Shown here piece after piece: positions 1 to 8,339 of a stretch of DNA of 16,090 bases. Under the pieces are notes generated by a model. The model saw only the letters and a list, made by a program, of their open reading frames with translations. It did not search any database and was not told where the DNA came from. Where the stretch lies: NCBI GenBank assembly GCA_002482685.1, contig DLGL01000036.1:32005-48094 (forward strand), written 5' to 3'. The stretch's first letter is position 1; each line of letters begins with the position of its first letter. The stretch is from Bacteriovoracaceae bacterium UBA7695. Lineage in GTDB: Bacteria > Bdellovibrionota > Bacteriovoracia > Bacteriovoracales > Bacteriovoracaceae. A program made the position numbers and the translations under genes.

Positions 1-692
1 CAGCGCATTTCCTGCCGAAGTTCATTGTAAGCTTCGCGGCTTACAGTATTTGCGGCCGGAGCTGGTGCCTGAGGTGATTGCTCACGAGTTGGTTGAGGGC
101 GAGCTGAAAGCTCTACGTGATCCTGAGGTGGCTCTGAGTACTTACCCATGCTCGCTTTTGGGGCCTGAGGTTGAGGAGCTGGTCTAGGTTTTGGCTTTGC
201 ATAGACTACCGGTTCATCGTCAGCGGAATCCATATCCGGTTGAAATCCAGAATCATCACCATCAGTTAAAAAATCATCAAGGCTATTTTTAATCATGGAA
301 GAAGCACGGCTGGTGACATCCCTCATGCTATCGGTGCCCTTGGCGATGGTATTCACAACTTTGTTTAAACCCATTCCACCATAGCCACCGGCATTACCCT
401 GACCCTGGTTTTGAGGACCATTATATTTATTGATAGTGTCTTTTACAGACGATGCAGAATTTTTGTAGAGAGCTTCTTTTTGATCATTGTTAAGCACTTT
501 GTCCACCTTGGCCTTTTTCTCGAAACTTCTTTCCGAGATTGCCGCCGTAATCTCGATGCGTTTTTTCTTAAACGCGCCTTTAAGACCATTGTTAGTAATA
601 GTCTTTAAAATGATGGCATCAGGACCCAGCTCAAATTTAACTGCTTTGAGAGCTTCTTCTAGTGTGTCGGCTTCGAATTTTTTAACAAACAT
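1..692 (-). CDS. flhF: FlhF, flagellar SRP-like GTPase, N-terminal part (3' end outside window)
   Basis: The frame is open from an ATG at 692 to the window edge, giving about 230 residues with no stop. The start, MFVKKFEADTLEEALKAVK, followed by an ELGPDAIILKT-type segment, is the characteristic opening of the FlhF B domain (about residues 1-65). After that comes a long low-complexity linker: Gly/Gln-rich at about 105-122, acidic at about 150-170, and Pro/Gln/Ala-rich at about 175-215. A helical segment begins near 220. The N and G domains with the GTPase motifs lie outside the window, so catalytic residues cannot be checked. FlhF is known to set the site and number of polar flagella, usually together with FlhG. 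The ATG lies 3 bases after the flhA stop, so translation is probably coupled. Identity rests on the N-terminus plus the position directly after flhA. Confidence 0.9.
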   Translation of the reverse strand, partial: MFVKKFEADTLEEALKAVKFELGPDAIILKTITNNGLKGAFKKKRIEITAAISERSFEKKAKVDKVLNNDQKEALYKNSASSVKDTINKYNGPQNQGQGNAGGYGGMGLNKVVNTIAKGTDSMRDVTSRASSMIKNSLDDFLTDGDDSGFQPDMDSADDEPVVYAKPKPRPAPQPQAPKASMGKYSEPPQDHVELSARPQPTREQSPQAPAPAANTVSREAYNELRQEMR

Positions 693-695
693 TCT

Positions 696-2771
696 TTATA
701 GCCTCACAGTCCCTAGGGATCTGATATTAACATCGGGGCTAAGTTCATTATGACTGACCACAATCATGTTGGGAATGAATTTTTCGGTCAAGCGCTTGAA
801 ATGACGGCGTATGACTGGTGAGCATAGGACCACCATTTTCTCACCCTGCGAAGTTGCTTCTTCAATTTTCTCATTAAGTGATGAAAGAATTGATTGAGTT
901 ACTTTCGGGTCAAGATTCAGGGTTGTTCCGTGATCAGTATGCATAATTGATCGGGCAACCGCTTCTTCCAAGGCGCGATCTAGGGTGAAAAGTGGAACGT
1001 CTCCACCCGAGCTTTTAATTTTTTCTGTAATGGAGCGGTAAAGAGACTGGCGCACGTATTCCGTCAATGCGTCCGGATCTTTCGAAGAAGTTCCAAACTC
1101 GGCAAGTGTTTCAAGAATGGTGCGCAGGTCACGGACAGATACCCCTTCTCTTAAGAGATTCTGAAGAACTTTTAGCACTGTACCTAAAGTCATAATGTCC
1201 GGGACAAGGTCTGTGACAATCTTAGGATTTTCTTCTTTAAAGTTATCCAGAACTTTAACCAGTTCCTGACGGCCAAATAGCTCATTGAGATTTGCTTTAA
1301 GAACTTCAGTTAAATGTGTCGCAACTATTGTTGAAAGATCCACCACTGTGTACCCATTGTATTGAGCTTCATCTTTACGATCATCTGTGATCCAGATTGC
1401 AGGGAGACCGAATACGGGTTCTTTAGTTTCCTGGCCGTCCATCTGCTCTATTACAGTACCTGGATCCATTGCCATTAAGTGATCTGGAAGAAGTTCGCCC
1501 TTGGCAATCTCCACACCTTTCAACTTCACTGAATAGCCACCTGGTTTGAGCTCCAGATTATCTTTAATTCGAACTGAAGGGATAATAACCCCCCAATCGA
1601 TAGCAAATTGTTTTCTGATATGAGAAATACGCTCAAGCAGATCACCGTTTTGTTCGGCATCGACAATGCTCACGATTCCATAACCCACTTCAAGCTGAAC
1701 AAGCTCCACCGGAAGAAGAGATTCAAGGGTTTCAGTTTTTGCTTTAACGTCTTGAACTGAATTACTTTTAACTGCATCCAGAGCAAGCTGTTTATTTTTT
1801 TCAAATTTAAATCCAGCAAAAGCAATCATCGCTCCCATGGCCACGAACGGAAGCCCCGGGAACCCAGGAATCAAACCGAAGACAGTCATGGAGGCTGCTG
1901 TAATATAAAATGTTTTTGGATTGCCAGTGAACTCTTTTCCAACCTGAGTCCCCAAAGATTCAGAATTTGAATTTCTGGTAGCAATAATACCTGCAGCTGT
2001 AGAGATAATAAGTGCAGGAATCTGAGCAATAAGTCCATCACCCACAGTTAATAAAGTAAATGTTTCGGCAGCACTTGCAAATGACATGTCTTTCTGAGCA
2101 ACACCGATGATAATTCCGCCGATCATGTTAATTGCTGTTACCAAAATCCCCGCAATAGCTTCTCCTCGTACAAACTTCGAAGCACCATCCATAGACCCGT
2201 AAAAGTCTGCTTCCTGCGCCACTTCAGCACGACGGCGCTTGGCCTCTTTTTCGTCTACTAAACCTGCGTTTAAATCAGCATCGATGGCCATCTGCTTTCC
2301 TGGCATCGCATCTAATGTGAATCGAGCAGAAACTTCAGCTACTCGTCCAGCACCTTTTGTAATAACCATAAAGTTAATCACAACTAAAATGATGAAAATA
2401 ACAATACCTACAGCGTAGTTACCACCCACGACAAAAGCACCAAAAGCCTTGATGATCTCACCAGCGGCAGCGGTACCTTCAGAAGCACCATTTAGAAGGA
2501 TATTTCTTGTAGAAGCAACGTTAAGTGAAAGTCGAAACAAGGTCGTTACGAGAAGAACTGTTGGAAAAGTTGAAAAATCCAAAGGCTTTCTTGAGTAAAC
2601 AGCGGTCAAAAGAACCGCTACAGAAATGGCAATCGAGAGCGCCAACATCATATCTAAAAGTAGAGGTGGAATGGGAACGACCATCACGCCCAGAACGATC
2701 ATAAGACCGACGGCGATAAGAACATCCGAGTTTTTACTCAGAGTCTTAAATTTTTCAAAAAATCCTTCCAT
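696..2771 (-). CDS. flhA: FlhA, flagellar type III export gate and substrate-docking protein
   Basis: This 691-residue protein has the usual family length. Residues 1-325 carry about eight hydrophobic helices. They include RLSLNVASTRNILL (80-93) and a complete FHIPEP signature, RVAEVSARFTLDAMPGKQM (143-161). Residues from about 345 to the end form the soluble docking domain for chaperone-substrate complexes. FlhA is known as the nonameric export-gate component that couples proton flow to secretion. The conserved cytoplasmic motif usually written RGDAIAG reads RGEAIAG here (E204); see findings. A clear ribosome site (AGGAAGGGCGGAG) precedes the ATG. The gene follows flhB by 33 bases and is followed by flhF after 3 bases. 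Confidence 0.98.
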   Translation of the reverse strand: MEGFFEKFKTLSKNSDVLIAVGLMIVLGVMVVPIPPLLLDMMLALSIAISVAVLLTAVYSRKPLDFSTFPTVLLVTTLFRLSLNVASTRNILLNGASEGTAAAGEIIKAFGAFVVGGNYAVGIVIFIILVVINFMVITKGAGRVAEVSARFTLDAMPGKQMAIDADLNAGLVDEKEAKRRRAEVAQEADFYGSMDGASKFVRGEAIAGILVTAINMIGGIIIGVAQKDMSFASAAETFTLLTVGDGLIAQIPALIISTAAGIIATRNSNSESLGTQVGKEFTGNPKTFYITAASMTVFGLIPGFPGLPFVAMGAMIAFAGFKFEKNKQLALDAVKSNSVQDVKAKTETLESLLPVELVQLEVGYGIVSIVDAEQNGDLLERISHIRKQFAIDWGVIIPSVRIKDNLELKPGGYSVKLKGVEIAKGELLPDHLMAMDPGTVIEQMDGQETKEPVFGLPAIWITDDRKDEAQYNGYTVVDLSTIVATHLTEVLKANLNELFGRQELVKVLDNFKEENPKIVTDLVPDIMTLGTVLKVLQNLLREGVSVRDLRTILETLAEFGTSSKDPDALTEYVRQSLYRSITEKIKSSGGDVPLFTLDRALEEAVARSIMHTDHGTTLNLDPKVTQSILSSLNEKIEEATSQGEKMVVLCSPVIRRHFKRLTEKFIPNMIVVSHNELSPDVNIRSLGTVRL

Positions 2772-2804
2772 GGTTACTCCGCCCTTCCTGGGCTAAATAA
2801 TTTT

Positions 2805-3881
2805 TTACTTCAACGCCTTCTCTTTACGCTTCAACTTGTAAACGAAGGCCAGAATTTCAGCAACGGCTTTGTACAAGGTCCTTGGAACTCCATGTCCCAC
2901 CTTCACAGTTGTATAAAGCGTTCTAGCGAGCATAATATTTTCCACTATCGGGATATTATTCTCTTTAGCAATTTCGCGGATACGAAGAGCTAAATGATCC
3001 GCCCCTTTTGCCATCACAGCAGGTGCTACCATCCCATCTCCATCATACTTCAATGCTACACTAATATGGGTTGGATTGGTAACAATTACATCTGCCTTCT
3101 TCACATCGTTCATCATACGTTTTTGGGCCATCTGCCTCTGAATCGTACGGATACGGTTTTTGATTTCTGGGTTACCATCTTTCTCTTTGGATTCTTCTTT
3201 GGCCTGTTGTTTGGTCATCATCATTTTTTTACGATAGCTCCACTTTTCCCAAGCAAAGTCCATCAAAGCGATAACCCCAAGACCAAGTAAAACAGAAAAA
3301 CCAAGTTTGACCATCAGGTATTTTCCAAAACCAATACTTTGGGCAGCATCGGCATGGAGGAAACCCAGGAAAGATCCAATATTGTTTTTCATCACGTTGT
3401 AGGTGATGAGAATAATCACAGTGAACTTAAAAATACCTTTAATGGCCTCTACCACAGACTTCATGGTGAAAAGACGCTGAATCCCCTGAATAGGATTGAG
3501 GCGCTCGAATTTCGCTTCCAGAATTTCCGGTGAGTAAAGAAAGCCAATTTGCATGAAGGTTGAAAGAAATCCTAAACAGGCCGAAGCCGCAAAAAATGGA
3601 CCTACACATTTCACGAGAGTCCAAGCGGTTGTTGAAACCACATCCTGAAACTTTTTAGCCTCGTAGATATGTTTGAAATCTAAACGGTAGAGCCAATCAA
3701 TATATTCAGTGAACTGCTCGTAGACAAAAACACCACAAACGATAAGTGTGAGAAGAGATCCGGACATGAGCACGACAGAAGAGAGCTCCTTAGAGACTGC
3801 AACCTCACCTTTCTTACGGGATTCATCAATCCTATATTGGGAGGGTTCTTCGGTTTTTTCGTCGTCGTTCTCGTCGGCCAT
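2805..3881 (-). CDS. flhB: FlhB, export-gate protein and substrate-specificity switch
   Basis: This 358-residue protein has the typical FlhB layout: a charged N-terminus with EEPSQYRIDESRKKGEVA (11-28), four hydrophobic helices up to about 210, a linker, and a cytoplasmic domain. The autocleavage motif NPTH is intact at 269-272 within VIVTNPTHISVALKY. Cleavage between Asn and Pro is known to switch export from rod and hook proteins to filament proteins. The later segment, AKGADHLALRIREIA then PIVENIMLARTLY, is also family-typical. The start is an ATG with AAGG 5 bases upstream. The gap to fliR is 12 bases and to flhA 33 bases, inside the same operon. Confidence 0.98.
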   Translation of the reverse strand: MADENDDEKTEEPSQYRIDESRKKGEVAVSKELSSVVLMSGSLLTLIVCGVFVYEQFTEYIDWLYRLDFKHIYEAKKFQDVVSTTAWTLVKCVGPFFAASACLGFLSTFMQIGFLYSPEILEAKFERLNPIQGIQRLFTMKSVVEAIKGIFKFTVIILITYNVMKNNIGSFLGFLHADAAQSIGFGKYLMVKLGFSVLLGLGVIALMDFAWEKWSYRKKMMMTKQQAKEESKEKDGNPEIKNRIRTIQRQMAQKRMMNDVKKADVIVTNPTHISVALKYDGDGMVAPAVMAKGADHLALRIREIAKENNIPIVENIMLARTLYTTVKVGHGVPRTLYKAVAEILAFVYKLKRKEKALK

Positions 3882-3893
3882 CCTAGCCTTAGG

Positions 3894-4676
3894 TTATTTG
3901 TTAGAAATAAATTGAAACCAAGTTCCTAACTGTTCAACATAGAGATCAAAACTTACCTGGAAAAACTCTTCTGATATTCCTAAAAAGAGAAGTAATCCAA
4001 ATCCAATATTCACTACAAAACTAACCTGCAAAACATTCATCTGAGGAACTGAACGGGCCACAATACCCATCACTAAGTTCATCAGTAAGTTGGCAAAAAT
4101 CAATGGTCCTGCCAGAAGGATAGATGCACTGAATGCTGACTTAAAGAATAGCACAAAATACTCCGGAGTTTTCATCATTTTGTCAGCGTTAGCATACCCG
4201 ACTGAAAAGAACGAATCGTAAACTCCTTTGAACATCGGGACCAGTGCTCCCGAACTTAAAACCAGGATAATCATCACCCACTCAATCAGTCTCTCAAAAG
4301 GACCAATTTGCTGACCCTGGGTGGGGTCAAAATAGCTCACAGATGCAAACCCAATCTGCTGAGTCAGTATGCTACCAGTAGCAACAAATAAACTCATGAT
4401 ACATTTAACGAGAAATCCAATAATTAGACCGGTCGTAGTATGAAACATCATGAGAAGCCAGATATTATCAATACCAACCGAATTTACTTCTGCAACAAGC
4501 GTGCCCTGAGTGCCCGGGAAAAAAGCAAAAGCAATAAGAAAGCTTGTTAAAACTTTTACGGTCATGGGAACAGAGACATTATCAAATAAAGGGAGCTGAA
4601 AAAGAACGGCTATCCAACGGGAAAAACCCATCCAGAATGCAAGGAAGACCTGTTGATCAGCAATGGTTAAATTCAT
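3894..4676 (-). CDS. fliR: FliR, flagellar export-gate membrane protein
   Basis: This 260-residue, very hydrophobic protein has about six predicted membrane helices, the usual size and profile of FliR. The C-terminal segment, with ARSVPQMNVLQVSFVVNIG followed by a leucine-rich helix, is the conserved FliR region. FliR is known to form a single-copy subunit of the FliP5-FliQ4-FliR1 export-gate helix. Its ATG shares one base with the fliQ stop (TAATG), so the two are probably translationally coupled. It is followed by flhB after 12 bases. Nothing looks truncated. Confidence 0.97.
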   Translation of the reverse strand: MNLTIADQQVFLAFWMGFSRWIAVLFQLPLFDNVSVPMTVKVLTSFLIAFAFFPGTQGTLVAEVNSVGIDNIWLLMMFHTTTGLIIGFLVKCIMSLFVATGSILTQQIGFASVSYFDPTQGQQIGPFERLIEWVMIILVLSSGALVPMFKGVYDSFFSVGYANADKMMKTPEYFVLFFKSAFSASILLAGPLIFANLLMNLVMGIVARSVPQMNVLQVSFVVNIGFGLLLFLGISEEFFQVSFDLYVEQLGTWFQFISNK

Positions 4677-4948
4677 TAGCGTCTAATGAGTTCCGGAATA
4701 CTTGTGAAAAGCTCCCGAGTATATGAAACCATCGTTTCCATCATCCATGGGCTAAAAATAACCAAAGTAGCGATGATAACAAGAATTTTTGGGATAAAAG
4801 AAAGAGTTTGTTCATTGATTTGGGTTACGGCCTGAAATATCGAGACCACCACACCCACAACCAGTGCACCAATCAGCATGGGTGCCGATAGCATCATAGT
4901 TATTTTTATCGCCTGGTTTACAACTTCGATAACAAAATCATTTTCCAT
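4676..4948 (-). CDS. fliQ: FliQ, flagellar export-gate membrane protein
   Basis: This 90-residue protein has two hydrophobic hairpin helices (about 15-40 and 52-72) and the conserved QINEQTLSFIPKILV segment between and into the second helix. The length is exactly family-typical. In the known structure several FliQ copies wrap around the FliP/FliR core on the cytoplasmic side. The ribosome site AAGGAAG lies just before the ATG. The stop overlaps the fliR start by one base, and fliP ends 9 bases upstream. Confidence 0.97.
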   Translation of the reverse strand: MENDFVIEVVNQAIKITMMLSAPMLIGALVVGVVVSIFQAVTQINEQTLSFIPKILVIIATLVIFSPWMMETMVSYTRELFTSIPELIRR

Positions 4949-4957
4949 GTGTCTTCC

Positions 4958-5701
4958 TTAGGTGTTAAACGAGCGAAGGATCGCTCCGGTCACCAATTGC
5001 CAGCCGTCAACTAAGACGAAGAGCAGGAGTTTAAAGGGCATTGAAACGAGCATCGGAGGAAGCATCATCATACCCATCGCCATAAGAACTGAAGCCACAA
5101 CCATGTCGAGAACAATGAAGGGTATATAAAGCAGAAACCCAATCTGAAAAGCCGTTTTAAGTTCAGAGTTAATAAAGGCCGGAATCAAGTAGTGAATTGG
5201 AACAGCATTGATATCTTCTGGTGCCGACTCGCCTGTCACATCAAAAAATAAACCAATGTCTGCTTTCCTTACATGCTTATTCATAAACAAACGAAGATCA
5301 GTCTCTAACCCTTTAAGGGCCTGAGTAGCATCTATTTGCTTTGCCTGATAAGGAACAATCGTATTGTAATAAAGCGACTTACCTGTTGGCATCATGACAA
5401 AGATAGAAAGAAACAAAGCAAAACCAATGAGAAGCTGGTTTGGCGGCATATTCTGCGTACCCAAGGCTTGTCTCATGAAAGACAAGACAACGACGATACG
5501 GGTGAAGGAGGTACATAAGATGATGATCGCAGGCGCTAGAGTCAGGACCGTAAAAAGCAAAAGAACTTCCATCGTATCTACGAGGTTTGTTCCCTGTCCA
5601 AAGTTCACGGCCACACCCGGCAGATTGGCATTTTGAGCAAACGCCACTGACGTCAAAAGCATCATTGCTAAAACGACAAGAGCTCGAAGAAAAAACTTCA
5701 T
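4958..5701 (-). CDS. fliP: FliP, flagellar export-gate membrane protein with signal peptide
   Basis: This 247-residue protein has an N-terminal signal sequence (hydrophobic 5-20, likely cleaved after AFA at 22), as is usual for FliP. Both family signatures are visible: PAFINSELKTAFQIGF (174-189) and the stretch after it, PFIVLDMVVASVLMAMGMMM (194-213). TSFTRIVVVLSFMRQALGTQ (64-83) is also strongly conserved. Five FliP copies are known to form the core of the export gate. FliP assembly is assisted by FliO, which is encoded just upstream with a 12-base gap. The ribosome site AAAGG precedes the ATG. Confidence 0.98.
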   Translation of the reverse strand: MKFFLRALVVLAMMLLTSVAFAQNANLPGVAVNFGQGTNLVDTMEVLLLFTVLTLAPAIIILCTSFTRIVVVLSFMRQALGTQNMPPNQLLIGFALFLSIFVMMPTGKSLYYNTIVPYQAKQIDATQALKGLETDLRLFMNKHVRKADIGLFFDVTGESAPEDINAVPIHYLIPAFINSELKTAFQIGFLLYIPFIVLDMVVASVLMAMGMMMLPPMLVSMPFKLLLFVLVDGWQLVTGAILRSFNT

Positions 5702-5713
5702 TTAGACCTTTAG

Positions 5714-6877
5714 TTAGTTAAACTCAATAGGCTTAAGTTTTTTCGCCTTCTTCTTCAACTCGTCAGAAAACTTTACGATATCTTTTGCAACTGCCAGCGA
5801 GGCCAGACCTTTTTCTTCTTTAACTGGAGTTGATTCCATAATGTTTTCTTTAAGTTTGATAAAAAGATCGGCTTCTTCTTTGTCATTTGAAGTCGCCAAG
5901 TTCATATCAAAGTTACTTCCAGTAACAAGCTTTTCGCCCTCTTTCAAAAGACCAGATGTATCTGTCATTTCAGATAGGAAAGTTAGACCGTTCTCGGAAT
6001 TGGCCACAAGAAAAATCTGATTGTGGGCCTTGACGATCATAAGAGATCTTTTAGGCGCGATGTAAGTTGTACTTAAAACTTCAATCATCTTAGTATTGTT
6101 TAAGAAGCTAAGTTTCCCTTTAGAGAAAACCCCTTTCTTAAGAATCTGAACCACACCATAGAAAAGTCCAAGAACCAAGGCCAGAAATAATGTGAACTTG
6201 GCAGCGTAACCTGCAAATGAAAAATTATCTACTGTACTAGTTGGAAGCTTAGGGCTTGAAGTCGGAACTTTTGTGTCAATTTTTGCAATAACAGAGGCTT
6301 GCTTAGTACTGATGACATCAACCTTAGCAGAAGCAGCTTTAGGAGCACTGTCCTCTTTCATCAGTTTATTAAGATAATCTTCGTTTAAAATGACCTTCGA
6401 AACTTTATTCTCCACAGTAGCAGCTTGAGGTGCTACAGGAGCTGAATTTGGTTTTTTAACTTCTTTCGGAGCTCCTACATCTTCAAATACGACTTTTTTT
6501 TCATCTGAAGCTTTGCCACGAGGGAAAACAACCTCAATATTGGAATTCTTGAATCCTACATCGACTGAATTTGCAGCAATTTCATAAGGAAGAACGGCCT
6601 TAATAACAGCTTTGCCATTTAAACTGTTCGCTGAGAGCTGCGCCCCTTTAACATTTTTAAAAATGGCGCTGAAGCCATCAGCTTTTGCAAGTGTGATCTC
6701 AATAGTTTTCCCTTGAACTTTCACATCGGGAAGATCATTGCTCCGGCCATCCAGGGCAATGCTTACAAAACCGTTTGAACCCTTTGTAGTCAAATCAACC
6801 GAAGTCACTTTGACACCCGCAAGGGCCACATTGGTGAGTAAAAGAGCAAATAGTGTGCTGGCGAACATCTTATTCAT
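5714..6877 (-). CDS. fliO: FliO-like flagellar assembly protein with extra periplasmic domain
   Basis: The protein has 387 residues, much longer than the roughly 100-220 usual for FliO. Residues 1-20 form a signal peptide ending in ALA. Residues 21-120 form a beta-rich domain (VTSVDLTTKGSNGFVSIALD, then alternating short strands) reminiscent of AMIN-like domains. Residues 125-215 are a Lys/Ala/Pro/Ser-rich linker. A single membrane helix lies at about 224-246, followed by the FliO core with MIEVLSTTYIAPKRSLMIVK (264-283) and IFLVANSENGLTFLSEM (288-304). A lysine-rich tail ends the protein. FliO is known to protect and help assemble FliP, and here it lies directly before fliP. The assignment rests on the core motif plus position. 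The N-terminal domain's identity is uncertain. The start at 6877 is favoured by AGGAAGG about 10 bases upstream; an ATG three codons later is possible. Confidence 0.88.
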   Translation of the reverse strand: MNKMFASTLFALLLTNVALAGVKVTSVDLTTKGSNGFVSIALDGRSNDLPDVKVQGKTIEITLAKADGFSAIFKNVKGAQLSANSLNGKAVIKAVLPYEIAANSVDVGFKNSNIEVVFPRGKASDEKKVVFEDVGAPKEVKKPNSAPVAPQAATVENKVSKVILNEDYLNKLMKEDSAPKAASAKVDVISTKQASVIAKIDTKVPTSSPKLPTSTVDNFSFAGYAAKFTLFLALVLGLFYGVVQILKKGVFSKGKLSFLNNTKMIEVLSTTYIAPKRSLMIVKAHNQIFLVANSENGLTFLSEMTDTSGLLKEGEKLVTGSNFDMNLATSNDKEEADLFIKLKENIMESTPVKEEKGLASLAVAKDIVKFSDELKKKAKKLKPIEFN

Positions 6878-6925
6878 AAACAGTCATCCTTCCTGGTTGA
6901 CGTTAAAATCAATAACTTAAAAAAA

Positions 6926-7282
6926 CTACTTCAGAGATTCAATACGTTCCAGAGGACTTATGATGTCAGTCAAACGGATTCCGAATTTCTCGTTCACAAC
7001 AACTACCTCACCTCTTGCAACCAGCTTGCCATTCACCAGAACCTCCAGAGGCTCACCGGCAAGCTTATCAAGTTCAAGGACTGATCCCTGACCAAGTTGC
7101 AGAAGATCTTTGATCACGACTTTCGCGCGACCTAGTTCAACACTAACTTTAAGAGGAATATCTAAAATAAAATCCAGGTTTTGAACCTTGAGTTTATTGA
7201 GAGCATCATCACCCGCTTTAATTTGGTCTGCGAGTTCGCGGATAGCATCTTTGTTGTTGTCTGACATGTCTGTTAACGCCAT
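6926..7282 (-). CDS. fliN: FliN, flagellar C-ring switch protein
   Basis: This 118-residue protein has a short helical, charged N-terminus (1-34) and one SpoA domain (about 37-115). The domain is seen as DIPLKVSVELGRAKV (41-55), LGQGSVLELDKLAGEP (63-78) and NGKLVARGEVVVVNEKFGIR (84-103). FliN is known to form the base of the C-ring with FliM and to help dock export cargo. AAGGGA lies 7 bases before the ATG at 7282, and no ribosome site precedes the next Met (codon 6), so this start is preferred. It follows fliM by 15 bases. A T-run directly after the stop has no hairpin before it and is not a terminator. Confidence 0.97.
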   Translation of the reverse strand: MALTDMSDNNKDAIRELADQIKAGDDALNKLKVQNLDFILDIPLKVSVELGRAKVVIKDLLQLGQGSVLELDKLAGEPLEVLVNGKLVARGEVVVVNEKFGIRLTDIISPLERIESLK

Positions 7283-7297
7283 GATGGTGTCCCTTTT

Positions 7298-8296
7298 TTA
7301 ACGAATTCTACGAGTAACTTGAACAGCGCGGTTGCCCTTATAGACACCGATCAAGCATTTTAATTTTTTTGCATCTTCAATTTCGAGATCAAGCTCGCCT
7401 GAAACTTCCTGAGATAAAGGAATAACATCCCCTACCTGAAGACCAATAAGATCTCCGATGGTCATATCAGTCTCACCCAGCTTAACAATCGCTGTGGCTT
7501 CAGCTTGCTGAACATGGTCCTGCATAGAACGAGTCCAGAGAGTATCAACGACATCGTTGTCGGCCTGAAAGCTTGAAGAAAGTTTTTGTTTAATGGGTTC
7601 AATAGTTGAATAAGGGATAACCACCATGATGGTTCCCGAAGCAGATTCAAATTCAACTTCGAATGTTGTCGTAATGATGACATCTGATGGAGGAACTACA
7701 CCTACGAACTGAGGGTTAATTTCTGTACGAGAGTATTGTGCATCAATTCTGTGAACTGGCGCCCATGCATCTTCTAAATCGTTGATGGCCATATCCATCA
7801 CACGTCTCATGAATGAAAGCTCGATTGATGTAAATTCTTTTCCTTCAATCTTTGTGAACGGACGGTCTGTTCCACCAAAATATGAATCGATGATAGCGTA
7901 AGCAAGTTTTGATTCAAAAACGATCAGGGCCGGTCCTCTGAGTTCATTAAAACGCATGATACACATGCATGAAGGAATCGGGAGTGTATTAACAAACTCT
8001 CCAAACTTTAAAAGATCGGTAGAGATCATTGAGATCGTTGAAATTTTTCTTAGTGAGTTTGAAAGCGATACACGGAACTGACGAATGAACCGCTCATAAA
8101 TGATTTCCAGGATAGGCATTCGACCGCGAATAACCCGGTCTTGATTTGTGAGATCGTAAGGCTGAATATTCGCATCACTCTCTTCAGAGCTACCACCATC
8201 ACCGTCAAGTCCGAGGTCGCCTGAACCACCGTCGGAGTCATCGTTGACAGCATTTAGTAATGCGTCTACTTCGTCTTGGCTCAGTACTTGTGCCAC
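7298..8296 (-). CDS. fliM: FliM, flagellar motor switch protein (GTG start)
   Basis: The 332 residues show the whole FliM architecture. The N-terminal CheY-P binding peptide is LSQDEVDALLNAV (5-17). An acidic Gly/Ser linker follows (18-44). The middle domain holds the conserved YFGG (139-142) in DSYFGGTDRPF. The C-terminal SpoA domain covers about residues 250-330. FliM is known to connect CheY-P binding to rotor reversal, so the intact N-terminal peptide implies a chemotaxis system elsewhere in the genome. The start codon is GTG, fixed by a strong AGGAGGGG just upstream. Gaps are 41 bases to fliL and 15 to fliN. Confidence 0.98.
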   Translation of the reverse strand: MAQVLSQDEVDALLNAVNDDSDGGSGDLGLDGDGGSSEESDANIQPYDLTNQDRVIRGRMPILEIIYERFIRQFRVSLSNSLRKISTISMISTDLLKFGEFVNTLPIPSCMCIMRFNELRGPALIVFESKLAYAIIDSYFGGTDRPFTKIEGKEFTSIELSFMRRVMDMAINDLEDAWAPVHRIDAQYSRTEINPQFVGVVPPSDVIITTTFEVEFESASGTIMVVIPYSTIEPIKQKLSSSFQADNDVVDTLWTRSMQDHVQQAEATAIVKLGETDMTIGDLIGLQVGDVIPLSQEVSGELDLEIEDAKKLKCLIGVYKGNRAVQVTRRIR

Positions 8297-8299
8297 TAT

Positions 8300-8307
8300 C
8301 CCCTCCT
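8300..8307 (-). promoter_or_regulatory. Ribosome binding site that fixes the fliM GTG start
   Basis: On the minus strand AGGAGGGG lies here, with AGGAGG ending 5 bases before the GTG at 8296. It is the strongest Shine-Dalgarno match seen in the operon and supports GTG as the true fliM start. Confidence 0.75.
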
Positions 8308-8320
8308 GGGAAATTTACTT

Positions 8321-8339
8321 AGTCAGCATCCTGCCGACT
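8321..8339 (-). other. Hairpin at the fliL stop codon (fliL-fliM junction)
   Basis: The minus strand reads AGTCGGCA, GGA, TGCTGACT: an 8-bp stem with one G-T wobble and a 3-base loop, beginning inside the fliL stop codon. No T-run follows, so it is not a typical intrinsic terminator. It could be an mRNA stability or processing element between fliL and fliM. A chance stem cannot be excluded. Confidence 0.4.

Noticed and set aside
411..753. Plus-strand open frames over flhF/flhA, and similar plus-strand frames over flhB, fliP and spoIID
   Set aside because: They are out-of-frame shadows of well-supported minus-strand genes, with no recognisable domains.
6910..6928. T-run after the fliN stop as an intrinsic terminator
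   Set aside because: No inverted repeat precedes it; the nearby CTCTG copies are direct repeats, and fliO continues the operon.
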